NCBI RefSeq assembly: GCF_002300165.1
Contig: NZ_MLCE01000019.1
Span: forward strand, 62,001 to 126,000
Source of the DNA: Streptomyces sp. Tue6028
GTDB taxonomy: Bacteria; Actinomycetota; Actinomycetes; Streptomycetales; Streptomycetaceae
DNA length: 64,000 nucleotides
Direction of reading: 5' to 3'
Both the position numbers and the translations under genes were made by a program. Below, piece by piece: positions 9,101-17,658 of the stretch (positions are counted from its first letter, which is position 1; every line of letters starts with the position of its first letter). Under the pieces are notes generated by a model, which saw only the letters and a program-made list of their open reading frames with translations, had not been told where the DNA came from and made no database searches.

Positions 9101-10417
9101 TCACGGTGCGACGGTGACCAGGGCCGAGTCGTCGGTGGGGTCCGGGTCCCGGCGGTCCGGCCGGCCGACGTCCGGCCCCTCGATGCTCCGCAGCGCGATC
9201 CTGCCCGTCCCGGGCTCCCCGAGGTGCAGGGTGAAGTCGAAGGTGCGGCTCTTCCCCGGCGCGAGCTCGCCGACGTCACAGACGTACGTGAAGTCCTTCT
9301 CGTCGCAGTAGGGCTCGAAGTAGCCGTCGTCGACCTCCTCCATGGGCTGCTTCACCACACCGGAGCCGGGCGGGGGTTCGAACACCAGCCGGGCGGACCG
9401 GCCGGGATCGCCGGGCCCTTCGTTGTGGACGGTGAGGCGCACCCCGCGCTCGTCCCCCGGGTCGCCGTGCACAGTGACGTCGGAGAGTTCGTAGTCGGCG
9501 CGGGTGTCGAGGCGGACCTCGGTGCTCACGATCCGCTGGGCGAACCTGCCGTGCCCGCCCCGGGTGACCTCGGCGCGCAGAGCCGGCCCGTCACCCGCAT
9601 CGCCGCCCTTGGGATAGCTGCCGTACTGGCCCGGTCCCATGTCCAGCGCCCAGGCCTCCTGGGTGAAGTAGCCGTACATGGACGCGGCCGAGGCCCGCAT
9701 GCGCAGCGCCGGGCGCAGGACGACGGTCCCGCCGGGGGCGATGCGCAGCCGGGGGAACCGGCAGACCGCGGTGTGCCCGTGATGGGTCTGTGGATAGCGG
9801 CAGTTGGAGTACTGCCGCGTGAACTCCTGTGTCCCGGAGCCGAGTTCGAGCCCGAGGCCGACGACCGGCACCTCGCCGGCGTTGTGCACGACGACCGGCG
9901 CGGTGATCTCGGCACCCGGGCGGACGTCCTCCAGCGGCGCGGCGGTGCGCACCTCGACCACGGGCTCCCCGACCACGACCCGGGTGCGGGCGGAGAGTTC
10001 CTTCCCGTCCTTCGTCGTGTAGGTGACCCGGACGGTCCCGGTGTCGCCGGGCCTGCTGCCCTCGGCGGCGACCGGCAGGACGCGTTCGCCGTTCACCCAG
10101 TTGTTGTAGGAGGAGTCCACGTCACAGGTGACGTGGAGGGTGTCGCCCGAGCAGTGCCCGTGCCGGCGCAGCCGGACCGCGTGCTCGGAGCCGGGCAGGA
10201 CGTCCACGGTCAGCCGGCGGGCGCCCGCTCCCGTGTCGTTCCCGACCGTCACGTGGTACGGCTCCTTGTCCTCGGGGCCGGACTTGTCGCCGTTGGGGCG
10301 CACGTAGAAGAGACCGGGCGCCGAGAGCGACGGCTTCGGGGGCTTGTCCAGGGGGCCGCACCCGGTGAGCCCCAGCAGCAGGGCGCCGCCGAGGACCCAG
10401 GCGGTCACGCGCCTCAC
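9101..10417 (-). CDS. Secreted lipoprotein of unknown function
   Basis: 438 residues, GTG start. A lipoprotein signal peptide (MRRVTAWVLGGALLLGLTGC) has a lipobox LTGC with the acylated Cys at residue 20. The mature part is made of beta-rich, immunoglobulin-like segments such as 'PYHVTVGNDTGAGARRLTVDVLPGSE', 'EITAPVVVHNAGEVPVVGLGLELG' and 'GVRLTVHNEGPGDPGRSARLVFE', plus paired cysteines. It resembles DUF11/CARDB-like surface proteins, anchored on the outer face of the membrane. I do not recognise a specific family. It converges on the lipid-transfer gene and diverges from the PNPOx-like gene. Confidence 0.8.
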   Translation of the reverse strand: MRRVTAWVLGGALLLGLTGCGPLDKPPKPSLSAPGLFYVRPNGDKSGPEDKEPYHVTVGNDTGAGARRLTVDVLPGSEHAVRLRRHGHCSGDTLHVTCDVDSSYNNWVNGERVLPVAAEGSRPGDTGTVRVTYTTKDGKELSARTRVVVGEPVVEVRTAAPLEDVRPGAEITAPVVVHNAGEVPVVGLGLELGSGTQEFTRQYSNCRYPQTHHGHTAVCRFPRLRIAPGGTVVLRPALRMRASAASMYGYFTQEAWALDMGPGQYGSYPKGGDAGDGPALRAEVTRGGHGRFAQRIVSTEVRLDTRADYELSDVTVHGDPGDERGVRLTVHNEGPGDPGRSARLVFEPPPGSGVVKQPMEEVDDGYFEPYCDEKDFTYVCDVGELAPGKSRTFDFTLHLGEPGTGRIALRSIEGPDVGRPDRRDPDPTDDSALVTVAP

Positions 10418-10611
10418 CGGACGGCCCGGCCGTCCGGGCGGACCGTGCCCCCGGGGCGGCCCCGGACCGGCCGGCGCGAGGCCGCCCCGGACAGGTCCCT
10501 TCGGAACAGGGCCGGTTCGGTCGCGCGCACGGATCCCCCGCCTTCCCCTCGCTGAGCTCCGGCAGGCGGCCCAACCTACTGCCGCCGGGCGCGGGGGCGA
10601 TACTCACAGGC

Positions 10612-11271
10612 ATGGAACCGGATCTTCATGAGCTGCTCAGATCGCTGCGGGTGTGGGACACGGAGCTGCCCGGCTTCGCGCCGGACGAGGCGCCCGGGGA
10701 GCCGCTGCCCCTCTTCGTGAGCTGGTTCGCGGAGGCGGTGGCGGCCGGTCAGCCCGAGCCGCACACCATGTCGCTGGCGACGGCGGACGAGGACGGCCTT
10801 CCGGACGTGCGGACCGTGATGCTGCACGGCGCGGACGCCGACGGCTGGTCGTTCGCGAGCCACGCGACGAGCCGCAAGGGACGCCAGCTCGGGTCCCGCC
10901 CGTACGCGGCCCTCGGCTTCTACTGGCCTGCCCAGGGGCGCCAGATCCGTCTGCGCGGCCCCGTCACGGCGGCCCCGCCCGAGGAGGGCCGGGCGGACCT
11001 GCACGCCCGCTCCACCGGCGCGCTGGCCGCCGCGCTGGTGGGCCGCCAGAGCGACGTACTGCCCTCGTACGAGGAGCTGGAGCGCGCGTCCGACGCCGCC
11101 TGGGACCGGGCACGCCGGGAGCCGGACGCCCCGGCCCCCACCTGGACGCTGTACCGCCTTCGCCCCGAGGAGGTGGAGTTCTTCCAGGGCGACGCCCGCC
11201 GCCGCCATGTGCGCCTCCTCTACCGCCGCACGGCCTCGGGCGGCTGGCTGAAGGAACTGCTGTGGCCGTGA
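10612..11271 (+). CDS. Pyridoxamine 5'-phosphate oxidase family protein (PdxH paralogue)
   Basis: 219 residues with the FMN-binding split barrel: PHTMSLATADEDGLPDVRTVMLHGADADGWSF, SHATSRKGRQLGSRPYAALGFYWPAQGRQIRLRG, and C-terminal RLRPEEVEFFQGDARRRHVRLLYRR. The order matches PNPOx, but the C-terminal substrate-binding segment differs from the bona fide pdxH at 58668 ([13 protein letters not shown]), so it may oxidise or reduce another substrate. Monocistronic; no clear ribosome site before the ATG. Confidence 0.85.
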   Translation: MEPDLHELLRSLRVWDTELPGFAPDEAPGEPLPLFVSWFAEAVAAGQPEPHTMSLATADEDGLPDVRTVMLHGADADGWSFASHATSRKGRQLGSRPYAALGFYWPAQGRQIRLRGPVTAAPPEEGRADLHARSTGALAAALVGRQSDVLPSYEELERASDAAWDRARREPDAPAPTWTLYRLRPEEVEFFQGDARRRHVRLLYRRTASGGWLKELLWP

Positions 11272-11326
11272 GGTCCGGGCTGCCGCCGCGGCCGTACGGC
11301 TCAGGGAGCCACCCTCACTGTGCGGC

Positions 11327-12232
11327 TCAGGCGGTCGCCGCGGCCGTGAAGTCGTACACCGCGAAGTCGGCGACGGCGCGGTAGCCGATGCGCTGGTACA
11401 GCCCGGTGCTGGTCGGGTTGGCGAGGTCGGCGAAGAGCAGGACGTCGTCGGCGCCGGAGTCCAGCGCGGCCCGGCTGACCTCCGCGGTGGCGGCGCCCGC
11501 GTAGCCACGGCCGCGCTGCTGCGGCGGGGTGTAGACGGGACCGACGCGGACCTGTCCGGCGATCAGGGGGGTCACGCTCGCCATGGCGACCGGCCTGCCG
11601 TCTTCGGTCTCCCAGAGCGTCACGCCCCCGTAGACCGCGCGGTCGTCGGCCCAGGCCCCGTGGTCGCGGTCGACGTCCTCGCCGAGGAACTCGGCGAACT
11701 CCGCGCACCACCGGGCGACCTGGTCCCGGTCCGCCGCGGTCGCGACCCGCGCCCTGCCCGGCGGTGCCGGCACCGGCACCGTCAGCGTGCCGAGCCGGTA
11801 CAGCCGCTCGCTCCGGCGCAGCACGGCGCCGGCTCCCGTGCGCCGCTGCCAGGCGTCGGCGAACGCGGTCGCGGTGGCGCTGTCCCCGATCACGCCGGGC
11901 AGCCGGTGCCGTTCGTCGACGAGCCGGGCGGCGAGCGCGTCCGCGTCCCGCGCGGACAGCCGCGTCAGGCTCAGCCCGTACGGCGGCGTGCGGAAGAAGG
12001 CCGCCCGCACGGCGCCCTCCCGCTCCAGGAATCCAAAGACCGGCGCCTCCTGCCCGAACGCCCGGTGCCCGAGCCGGCGCAGCGCCGCCGTCACGGACAG
12101 CGCCACGGTGTGCAGCGCGGGCTCGGAGCGCAGGAAGTCCCCGGCCTGCCCGAGGAAACGATCCAGGTCGTGGGTGACCTGCCAGTCGTGGGACGCGGCG
12201 GATGCGGCGGAGGAACGGGAAGCGGGGTCCAT
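11327..12232 (-). CDS. GNAT family N-acetyltransferase
   Basis: 301 residues; ATG start at the first Met consistent with homology (MDPASRSS), although the frame is open far upstream. The N-terminal half (DLDRFLGQAGDFLRSEPALHTVALSVTAALRRLG) is a degenerate GNAT-like module. The C-terminal GNAT domain has the acetyl-CoA loop VYTPPQQRGRGYAGAATAEVSRAAL and the beta-bulge segment LFADLANPTSTGLYQRIGYRAVADFAVYDF. Substrate unknown. Tail-to-head with the acetyltransferase at 12313, so the two may be co-transcribed leftward. Confidence 0.85.
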   Translation of the reverse strand: MDPASRSSAASAASHDWQVTHDLDRFLGQAGDFLRSEPALHTVALSVTAALRRLGHRAFGQEAPVFGFLEREGAVRAAFFRTPPYGLSLTRLSARDADALAARLVDERHRLPGVIGDSATATAFADAWQRRTGAGAVLRRSERLYRLGTLTVPVPAPPGRARVATAADRDQVARWCAEFAEFLGEDVDRDHGAWADDRAVYGGVTLWETEDGRPVAMASVTPLIAGQVRVGPVYTPPQQRGRGYAGAATAEVSRAALDSGADDVLLFADLANPTSTGLYQRIGYRAVADFAVYDFTAAATA

Positions 12233-12312
12233 GCCCCATGGTCCCGCGGGCCGGACGCGCCCCGCCTCCGGTTTTCCGCGGCCCCCGGGCGGCGGCTCCC
12301 CCGGGGCGGATC

Positions 12313-12936
12313 TCACCGCGCGCCCTCCGCGAGGTCCGGGACCTCCGGCTCCGGGTCGGTCGTGAGGCGGGCGTGCAGATGACAGTCGCGGAAGGCGTCG
12401 TGGCGGCCCGCCTCGAACATGGCGCCGCGCAGCGTGCCCTCGTACCGGTAGCCGCAGCGTTCGGCGATGTGGCAGGAGGCGTCGTGACCGGCGGCGTGGT
12501 CCAGTTCGAGGCGGTGCAGGGCCAGTTCGGTGAAGGCGAACCGGGTGGCCAGGAGCAGGGCACGGGTGGCGACGTGCCGGCCGCGGGCCTCGGGGAGCAC
12601 CCAGTAGCCGACCATGGCGCGGTGCATCACGTGGTCGATGGCGTTGATGCCGATGTGGCCGAGCGCGTCCCCGGTGTCCGGGTCGGTGACGCGGAAGGCG
12701 ACACCGCTGCCCTCCCGCGCGCTCTCGGCGCGCGAACGCAGCGACTCCCGGGCCGCGTCGACGTCCCGCACGAACTTGAGCGGCGTGTTCCAGCGCTGGA
12801 ACTCCGGGTCGGACAGCCCGCGGAGCCACGACGCGGCGTCGGCGTCGGACTCCGCGTCCCAGGGGCGCAGCCACAGGCCGTGACCACGCAGTTCGGGAAA
12901 GGGGTTCACTGCGTACTGCTGGTGGACGTTGCTCAT
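12313..12936 (-). CDS. RimJ/RimL-type GNAT acetyltransferase
   Basis: 207 residues. GNAT fold of the RimJ/L subgroup: LRGHGLWLRPWDAESDADAASWLRGLSDPEFQRWNTP, VGYWVLPEARGRHVATRALLLATRFAFTELALHRLELDHAAGHDASCHIAERCGYRYEGTLR. The motif A loop ARGRHVAT binds acetyl-CoA pyrophosphate. Family members acetylate protein N-termini or small amines. The start chosen is the ATG (MSNVHQQ); the 244 bp upstream is low-complexity. Confidence 0.87.
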   Translation of the reverse strand: MSNVHQQYAVNPFPELRGHGLWLRPWDAESDADAASWLRGLSDPEFQRWNTPLKFVRDVDAARESLRSRAESAREGSGVAFRVTDPDTGDALGHIGINAIDHVMHRAMVGYWVLPEARGRHVATRALLLATRFAFTELALHRLELDHAAGHDASCHIAERCGYRYEGTLRGAMFEAGRHDAFRDCHLHARLTTDPEPEVPDLAEGAR

Positions 12937-12989
12937 CGGGCCATTCAATCCCCTCGCTCCACGCGGAGTCGTGGGGTTTGTCCGGATCC

Positions 12990-13170
12990 CGGTCCGATGA
13001 CGGCCATGGCCGCGGTGACCGGGGTCCTGGCACCCGTGACCGCTGCGATCGGATCCGTGGCGACCGGGTCCCCGGTGACCGGGTCCGTGGCGGCCGCGAC
13101 TGCGACTGCGACTGCGACCGTGGCAGCAGCGGCGGCGACCGGGGCCGTGCCGGGCTGTGGCCGCCTCCGC
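12990..13170. repeat. Low-complexity GC-rich stretch
   Basis: Degenerate repeats of GTGACCG/GCGACCG units, including a perfect (GACTGC)3 run at about 13099-13118. It lies in the 256-bp gap between the acetyltransferase start and the DUF35 stop. No ORF with convincing homology covers it. Confidence 0.5.
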
Positions 13171-13192
13171 CTGTGTCATCGTCGCGGCCCGC

Positions 13193-13621
13193 TCACACCG
13201 GGGGCCGGAACACGGGCACCCGAACCGCCCCCGCGTCCCGGAACGTCACCTCCAGCTCCATCCCCACCCGCAGGGCCGCGGGGAGGCACTGGACCACCTC
13301 GGTCATCATCCGCGGGCCCTCGGCGAGATCCACGACGGCGGCGGTGTACGGCACACGTCCGCCGAAGGGCGGGAGGTCGTTGCGGTGCACGACGGACCAG
13401 GTGTAGAGCGTGGCGCGCCCGCTCGCGGGCCGCCAGGCGACGTCCTCGCTCCAGCAGTGCGGGCAGAACTCCCTGGGATAGTGGTGCGCCCGGTCGCAGG
13501 CGGCGCAGTGGCGCAGCAGCAGCCGGCCCTCGGCCGCCGCGTCCCAGTACGGCCGGGTGAAGGCGTCCACCTCGGGAAGGTCGAACCGCGCGCCGGACGC
13601 GCCGCTCTGCGGCCCGCTCAC
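13193..13621 (-). CDS. Zn-ribbon OB-fold (DUF35) protein, putative acyl-CoA binding/aldolase partner
   Basis: 142 residues, GTG start overlapping the DoxX stop as GTGA. A rubredoxin-like zinc ribbon (CAACDRAHHYPREFCPHC, two CxxC pairs) is followed by an OB fold (YTWSVVHRNDLPPFGGRVPYTAAVVDLAEGPRMMTEV). DUF35 proteins partner with thiolase-fold lipid-transfer proteins, for example ChsH2-DUF35 with Ltp2 in retro-aldol cleavage. The likely partner is the protein at 7895, under the same palindrome class though 5 kb away (inference). Confidence 0.88.
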   Translation of the reverse strand: MSGPQSGASGARFDLPEVDAFTRPYWDAAAEGRLLLRHCAACDRAHHYPREFCPHCWSEDVAWRPASGRATLYTWSVVHRNDLPPFGGRVPYTAAVVDLAEGPRMMTEVVQCLPAALRVGMELEVTFRDAGAVRVPVFRPPV

Positions 13622-14070
13622 CGGAAGAGCCCGAACGCGTCGTCCAGCGACCACGTCTGCCACGACATCCCGAACAGGGCGACCAGGGAGATCAGCGCCA
13701 TCATCGAGTTCTGCCCCTGCTCGGCCCAGTCGTGGATCATGAGGACGAGGTAGAGGAGGTTCAGCAGGAGTCCGCCGACCAGCGCGACCGGTGTCAGCAG
13801 GCCGGTGACCAGCCCGAGTCCGAGAGCCAGTTCGGCGTAGACGACGACGTACGCCATCGTGCGCGGGCGCGGCGCGACGACCACGTCGAAGCCGGAGCGC
13901 ACGGCGTTCCAGCGGTGCTTGGCCGCGACGTCCGCCGCCCAGGCGATCCCGGTGCCCCGCTCGAACCAGCCCTTCCTGTCCTTGTGCCGCCAGCTCTCCA
14001 GCCACCACAGGCCGAGCCCGATCCGGAGCACGGCCAGCCATTCCGCGCCACTGAGCCAGATGCTGTCCAT
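13618..14070 (-). CDS. DoxX family membrane protein
   Basis: 150 residues with about four transmembrane segments (7-25, 72-92, 93-115, 122-140) and the DoxX-like N terminus GAEWLAVLRIGLGLWWLESWRHKDRKGWF. DoxX proteins are small membrane subunits linked to quinone or thiol redox; the role here is unknown. First gene of a DoxX-DUF35 unit, with regulon site 3 located 27 bp upstream of its ATG. Confidence 0.85.
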   Translation of the reverse strand: MDSIWLSGAEWLAVLRIGLGLWWLESWRHKDRKGWFERGTGIAWAADVAAKHRWNAVRSGFDVVVAPRPRTMAYVVVYAELALGLGLVTGLLTPVALVGGLLLNLLYLVLMIHDWAEQGQNSMMALISLVALFGMSWQTWSLDDAFGLFR

Positions 14071-14096
14071 GACCGATCCTCCCGCCGCCCGCCGAA

Positions 14097-14115
14097 ATCT
14101 GACGGTACGTCAGTT
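14097..14115. promoter_or_regulatory. Regulon palindrome, site 3
   Basis: ATCTGACGGTACGTCAGTT, perfect core CTGAC-N5-GTCAG, upstream of the DoxX-DUF35 pair (minus strand). The divergent monooxygenase starts 217 bp away and may or may not be controlled by it. Confidence 0.8.
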
Positions 14116-14331
14116 CAGCGCAAGCGTGCGGACCGCGCAAGAGGCGTGCACCAGCTCCGGCGCGCCGTCCGCCGGACCGGCGCGGCACCGCCACCCACTC
14201 CACACCCCCGCCACAACGAGGCCGTCTACGCCACCGGCCCCACCCACTCCTCCTACAGCCGTGATCAGTTCGCAACCGATTCCGGTCTTGACCGAGACCT
14301 ATCAAGCTAAGTCGTGATTACGCTCGCGCTC

Positions 14332-15543
14332 ATGGCCGACTCGACTGCTTCCTCGACGCCCCGCACGGTGCCGTCCCACGAAGACCGCCCCGTGTACGTG
14401 ATCGGCGGCGGCCCCGGCGGACTCGCGGCGGCGTACGCGCTGCGCGCCCAGGGCGTACGGGCCGTCGTGCTGGAGAAGTCCGACAAGGTCGGCGCCTCCT
14501 GGCGGCGCCACTACGACCGGCTGCACCTGCACACCACCCGGCGGCTGTCCGCGCTGCCGGGGCTGCCCATGCCGCGCTCCTTCGGGCGCTGGGTGTCGCG
14601 CGACGACGTGGTGCGCTACCTGGAGAAGTACGCCGAGCACCACCAGCTGGAGATCGTCACCGGTGTCGAGGTCTCGCGCATCGAGCCCGCGCCGGGCGGC
14701 GACGGCTGGCTGCTGCGCGCCACCGGCGGACGCGAGTTGACCGGCAGCGCCGTGGTCGTCGCGACCGGCTACAACCACACGCCCCGCCTGCCCGACTGGC
14801 CCGGCCGGGACGACTACACCGGCGAGCTGCTGCACGCCGGGCAGTACCGCAACCCCACGCCCTACGCCGGCCGTGACGTCCTCGTCGTCGGCATCGGCAA
14901 CACGGGCGCCGAGATCGCGGTGGACCTCGTCGAGGGCGGCGCCCGCCGCGTACGCCTGTCGGTCCGCACCGCACCGCACATCGTGCGCCGCTCCACCGCC
15001 GGGTGGGCCGCGCAGTTCACCGGGATCCTGGTCCGACGGCTGCCGGTGCGGCTCGTGGACCGACTCGCCCGGCCGATGGCCAGGCTGAGCGTCCCCGACC
15101 TGTCGGCCCAGGGGCTGCCCCGCCCCGAGACCGGGCTCTACTCCCGTGTCAACGAGGGCTCCATCCCCGTCCAGGACGTCGGCCTCATCGACGCCGTCCG
15201 CAAGGGCAGGGTGGAGGTCGTGGCCGCCGTGGACGGCTTCGAGGACGGCAAGGTGATCCTCGCCGACGGGCAGCGGATCGGTCCGGACGCGGTGATCGCC
15301 GCCACCGGTTACGTCCGCGCGCTGGAGGACGTCGTGGGCCACCTCGGTGTGCTCGACCCGCGCGGCCGCCCGGTCGTGCACGGCGCCCGCTCCCCGAAGG
15401 ACGCCCCGGGTCTCTACTTCACCGGCTTCACCAACCCCATCAGCGGCATGTTCCGCGAACTCGCCCTGGACGCACAGAAGATCGCCAGGTCTGTCGCCCG
15501 CCACACGGCCGCGGCGCGAGGATCCGCACCCGCCGCCCGCTGA
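14332..15543 (+). CDS. Flavin-containing monooxygenase / NAD(P)-binding FAD oxidoreductase
   Basis: 403 residues from the ATG; a GTG at 14314 would add six residues and neither start has a good ribosome site. FAD-binding Rossmann motif VYVIGGGPGGLAAAYALRAQG at the N terminus; second nucleotide-binding GxGxxG (VLVVGIGNTGAEIAVDL) at about residue 185; VVVATGYNHTP and AVIAATGYVRALED as the FMO-type ATG motifs. Such enzymes hydroxylate or insert oxygen using NADPH and O2. A catabolic oxygenation role within the surrounding gene set is plausible but not shown. Confidence 0.87.
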   Translation: MADSTASSTPRTVPSHEDRPVYVIGGGPGGLAAAYALRAQGVRAVVLEKSDKVGASWRRHYDRLHLHTTRRLSALPGLPMPRSFGRWVSRDDVVRYLEKYAEHHQLEIVTGVEVSRIEPAPGGDGWLLRATGGRELTGSAVVVATGYNHTPRLPDWPGRDDYTGELLHAGQYRNPTPYAGRDVLVVGIGNTGAEIAVDLVEGGARRVRLSVRTAPHIVRRSTAGWAAQFTGILVRRLPVRLVDRLARPMARLSVPDLSAQGLPRPETGLYSRVNEGSIPVQDVGLIDAVRKGRVEVVAAVDGFEDGKVILADGQRIGPDAVIAATGYVRALEDVVGHLGVLDPRGRPVVHGARSPKDAPGLYFTGFTNPISGMFRELALDAQKIARSVARHTAAARGSAPAAR

Positions 15544-15933
15544 CCCGCGCACCCCCGCCCGACGGCCGGGCCCCTGCCCCGGTGGGGCACTCGACGCCCC
15601 GGCACCCGACACCCAGCACCCGACGCCCGACGCCTGCGCCCGACGCCTGCGCCATCGCGTCCGCTCGCCGGGTCACTCCCGCGTGCACCGACATCGCGCC
15701 CCTCGCCGGCGGGGCGTGCCCGCGGCCTGCGGCTCCGGCTCCGGTCCCCTGCGTGCGGCAGCGGCAAAGGCAACGGTCAACTCCCCGACGTACCAACCGT
15801 GTTACTCGCGCGTCAGATGTGGCGCCGGTGCTGTACCGATCCAGCCACGCGGGCCAGAATGCGAGCCCTGCTCACTTTCCGGTTCCGGCTCCATCCACCT
15901 CTCGTGTTCGACTCGCATCGACGGAGGATGAAC
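15544..15933. other. Intergenic region upstream of the amine oxidase
   Basis: About 390 bp with no supported gene. The first 130 bp is C-rich with degenerate repeats of CCCGACGCCTGCG. A half-site GCGCGTCAGAT near 15808-15818 resembles one arm of the regulon palindrome but lacks the other. Confidence 0.5.
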
Positions 15934-17445
15934 GTGGCACGTGAAAGACAGCTCACTCCCGGGCCGGCGGCCCGGCTCTCCCGGCGCTCGGTCCTGGGCG
16001 GCGCCGCCGCGACGGGCGTGGCCCTCACCGGCGTGACCGCGGGCCCCGCCGCGGCCGCCACCACCGCCCGCGAGGCCGACGTCGCCGTCGTGGGCGGCGG
16101 GCTCGCGGGACTGACCGCGGCCCGCGATCTCGTGGCGGCGGGCCGGTCCGTGGTCGTCCTGGAGGCCCGCGACCGCGTCGGCGGCCGGGTGGTCAACCTG
16201 AAGCTGCCGAACGGCGGTGTCACCGAGGGCGGCGGCGAGTTCGTCGGCCCCACCCAGGACCGCATCAAGGCGCTCGCCGACAGCCTGGGCGTGGCGACCT
16301 TCACCACCTACAACGCCGGCAAGAACCTGCTCTACAAGGACGGGAAGCGGACCCCGTACGCCACCGACGGTCTGCTCGGCTCGGTCCCTCCGGTCGACCT
16401 GGCGGGGCTCGCCAACGCCGCCGTCGTGCAGGCCGAGCTCGACGACATGGCCAAGCAGGTTCCCGTCGCCGCGCCATGGACCGCCGCCAAGGCCGCGGAG
16501 TGGGACAAGCAGACCTTCGAGAGCTGGCTGAACTCCAAGGCCGTCGTCCCCTCGGCCAAGTTCCTCATCGACGTGGCCTGCACGTCCGTGTTCTCGGCGC
16601 AGCCGCGCGAACTCTCCCTGTTGTTCGTGCTGTTCTACATCGCCGCCGCCGGGAACGAGTCCAGCCCCGGCACCCTGGAGCGCCTGACCGAGACCGCGAA
16701 CGGCGCACAGGAGTCCCGCTTCGTCGGCGGCTCCCAGCAGGTGCCGGTCAAGCTCGCCGCGACCCTGGGCGACCGGGTGGTGCTCGGCGCCCCGGTGCGC
16801 TCCGTCACGCTCTCCGGCGGCAGATACCTGGTGGCCGCCGACGGGACGACGGTCACCGCGCGGCGTGTCGTCGTGGCGCTCCCGCCGCCGCTGGCCGCGC
16901 GCATCGCGTACGACCCGCTGCTGCCCGCCGACCGCGACCAGCTCTGCCAGCGGCTGCCGATGGGGTCGATCGGCAAGGCGATCGCCGTCTACGACACCCC
17001 GTTCTGGCGCGCCGCCGGCCTCAACGGCCAGGTCGTCAGCGACACCGGCACCGTCCGCTCCACCTTCGACAACTCGCCGCCCGACGCCTCCTACGGTGCC
17101 CTGATGGGCTTCATCGAGGCCGACGAGATGCGCGCGTTCGACAGCGCGACGGTCGACGAGGTGAAGGCCGCCGTGCTGAAGGACTACGCCGTGTACTTCG
17201 GCGACAAGGCCAAGTCGCCCACCTCCTTCGTGCTTCAGCGCTGGGACAACGAGGGGTACTCGCGCGGCGGCCCGGTCGCCTACGCCCCGCCCGGGGTGCT
17301 CACCACGTACGGCCCGGCCCTGCGCAGGCCCGTCGGCGGCATCCACTGGGCCGGTACCGAGACCGCCACCTACTGGAACGGCTACATGGACGGCGCCGTC
17401 CGCTCCGGCGAACGCGTGGCGAAGGAGGTCCTGGCGGCGCTGTGA
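15934..17445 (+). CDS. Tat-exported flavin monoamine oxidase
   Basis: 503 residues from a GTG placed six bases after GGAGG; an ATG at 15928 abuts that ribosome site and is less likely. N-terminal twin-arginine signal (RLSRRSVLGG, hydrophobic stretch, Ala-rich cleavage region), so it is secreted folded. FAD motif DVAVVGGGLAGLTAARDLVAAG, then VVVLEARDRVGGRV, and the C-terminal amine-oxidase motif GGIHWAGTETATYWNGYMDGAVRSGERVA. It oxidises amines to aldehydes with release of H2O2 and ammonia. Unusual is export rather than cytoplasmic action. Confidence 0.9.
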   Translation: MARERQLTPGPAARLSRRSVLGGAAATGVALTGVTAGPAAAATTAREADVAVVGGGLAGLTAARDLVAAGRSVVVLEARDRVGGRVVNLKLPNGGVTEGGGEFVGPTQDRIKALADSLGVATFTTYNAGKNLLYKDGKRTPYATDGLLGSVPPVDLAGLANAAVVQAELDDMAKQVPVAAPWTAAKAAEWDKQTFESWLNSKAVVPSAKFLIDVACTSVFSAQPRELSLLFVLFYIAAAGNESSPGTLERLTETANGAQESRFVGGSQQVPVKLAATLGDRVVLGAPVRSVTLSGGRYLVAADGTTVTARRVVVALPPPLAARIAYDPLLPADRDQLCQRLPMGSIGKAIAVYDTPFWRAAGLNGQVVSDTGTVRSTFDNSPPDASYGALMGFIEADEMRAFDSATVDEVKAAVLKDYAVYFGDKAKSPTSFVLQRWDNEGYSRGGPVAYAPPGVLTTYGPALRRPVGGIHWAGTETATYWNGYMDGAVRSGERVAKEVLAAL

Positions 17446-17581
17446 CGGTTCCGCCCGGCCGGGCGGCGGGTACGAACCACGTACCCGCCGCACCCCCGCA
17501 CGCGCCTCCCGCCGGGCCATCGGGGCCGAGGCCGCACCAGCGCGTCCCCTGCTCGCACACAGCCTTTGCCTGCACAACGGT

Positions 17582-17624
17582 TCCTGACGCGGCGTCAGTT
17601 GCGTAATCTGACACTGCGTCAGTT
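17582..17624. promoter_or_regulatory. Regulon palindromes, sites 4 and 5 in tandem
   Basis: TCCTGACGCGGCGTCAGTT (17582-17600) and ATCTGACACTGCGTCAGTT (17606-17624), both with perfect CTGAC-N5-GTCAG cores and centres 24 bp apart. They are about two helical turns apart on the same face, 35 bp upstream of the CoA ligase ATG. Confidence 0.8.
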
Positions 17625-17658
17625 AGAAGTTGGCTGTCACACAGGAGCGGGCGGACCG

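Noticed and set aside
15808-15818. GCGCGTCAGAT as a regulon site before the amine oxidase
   Set aside because: Only the right arm is present; the left arm has no resemblance to ATCTGA.
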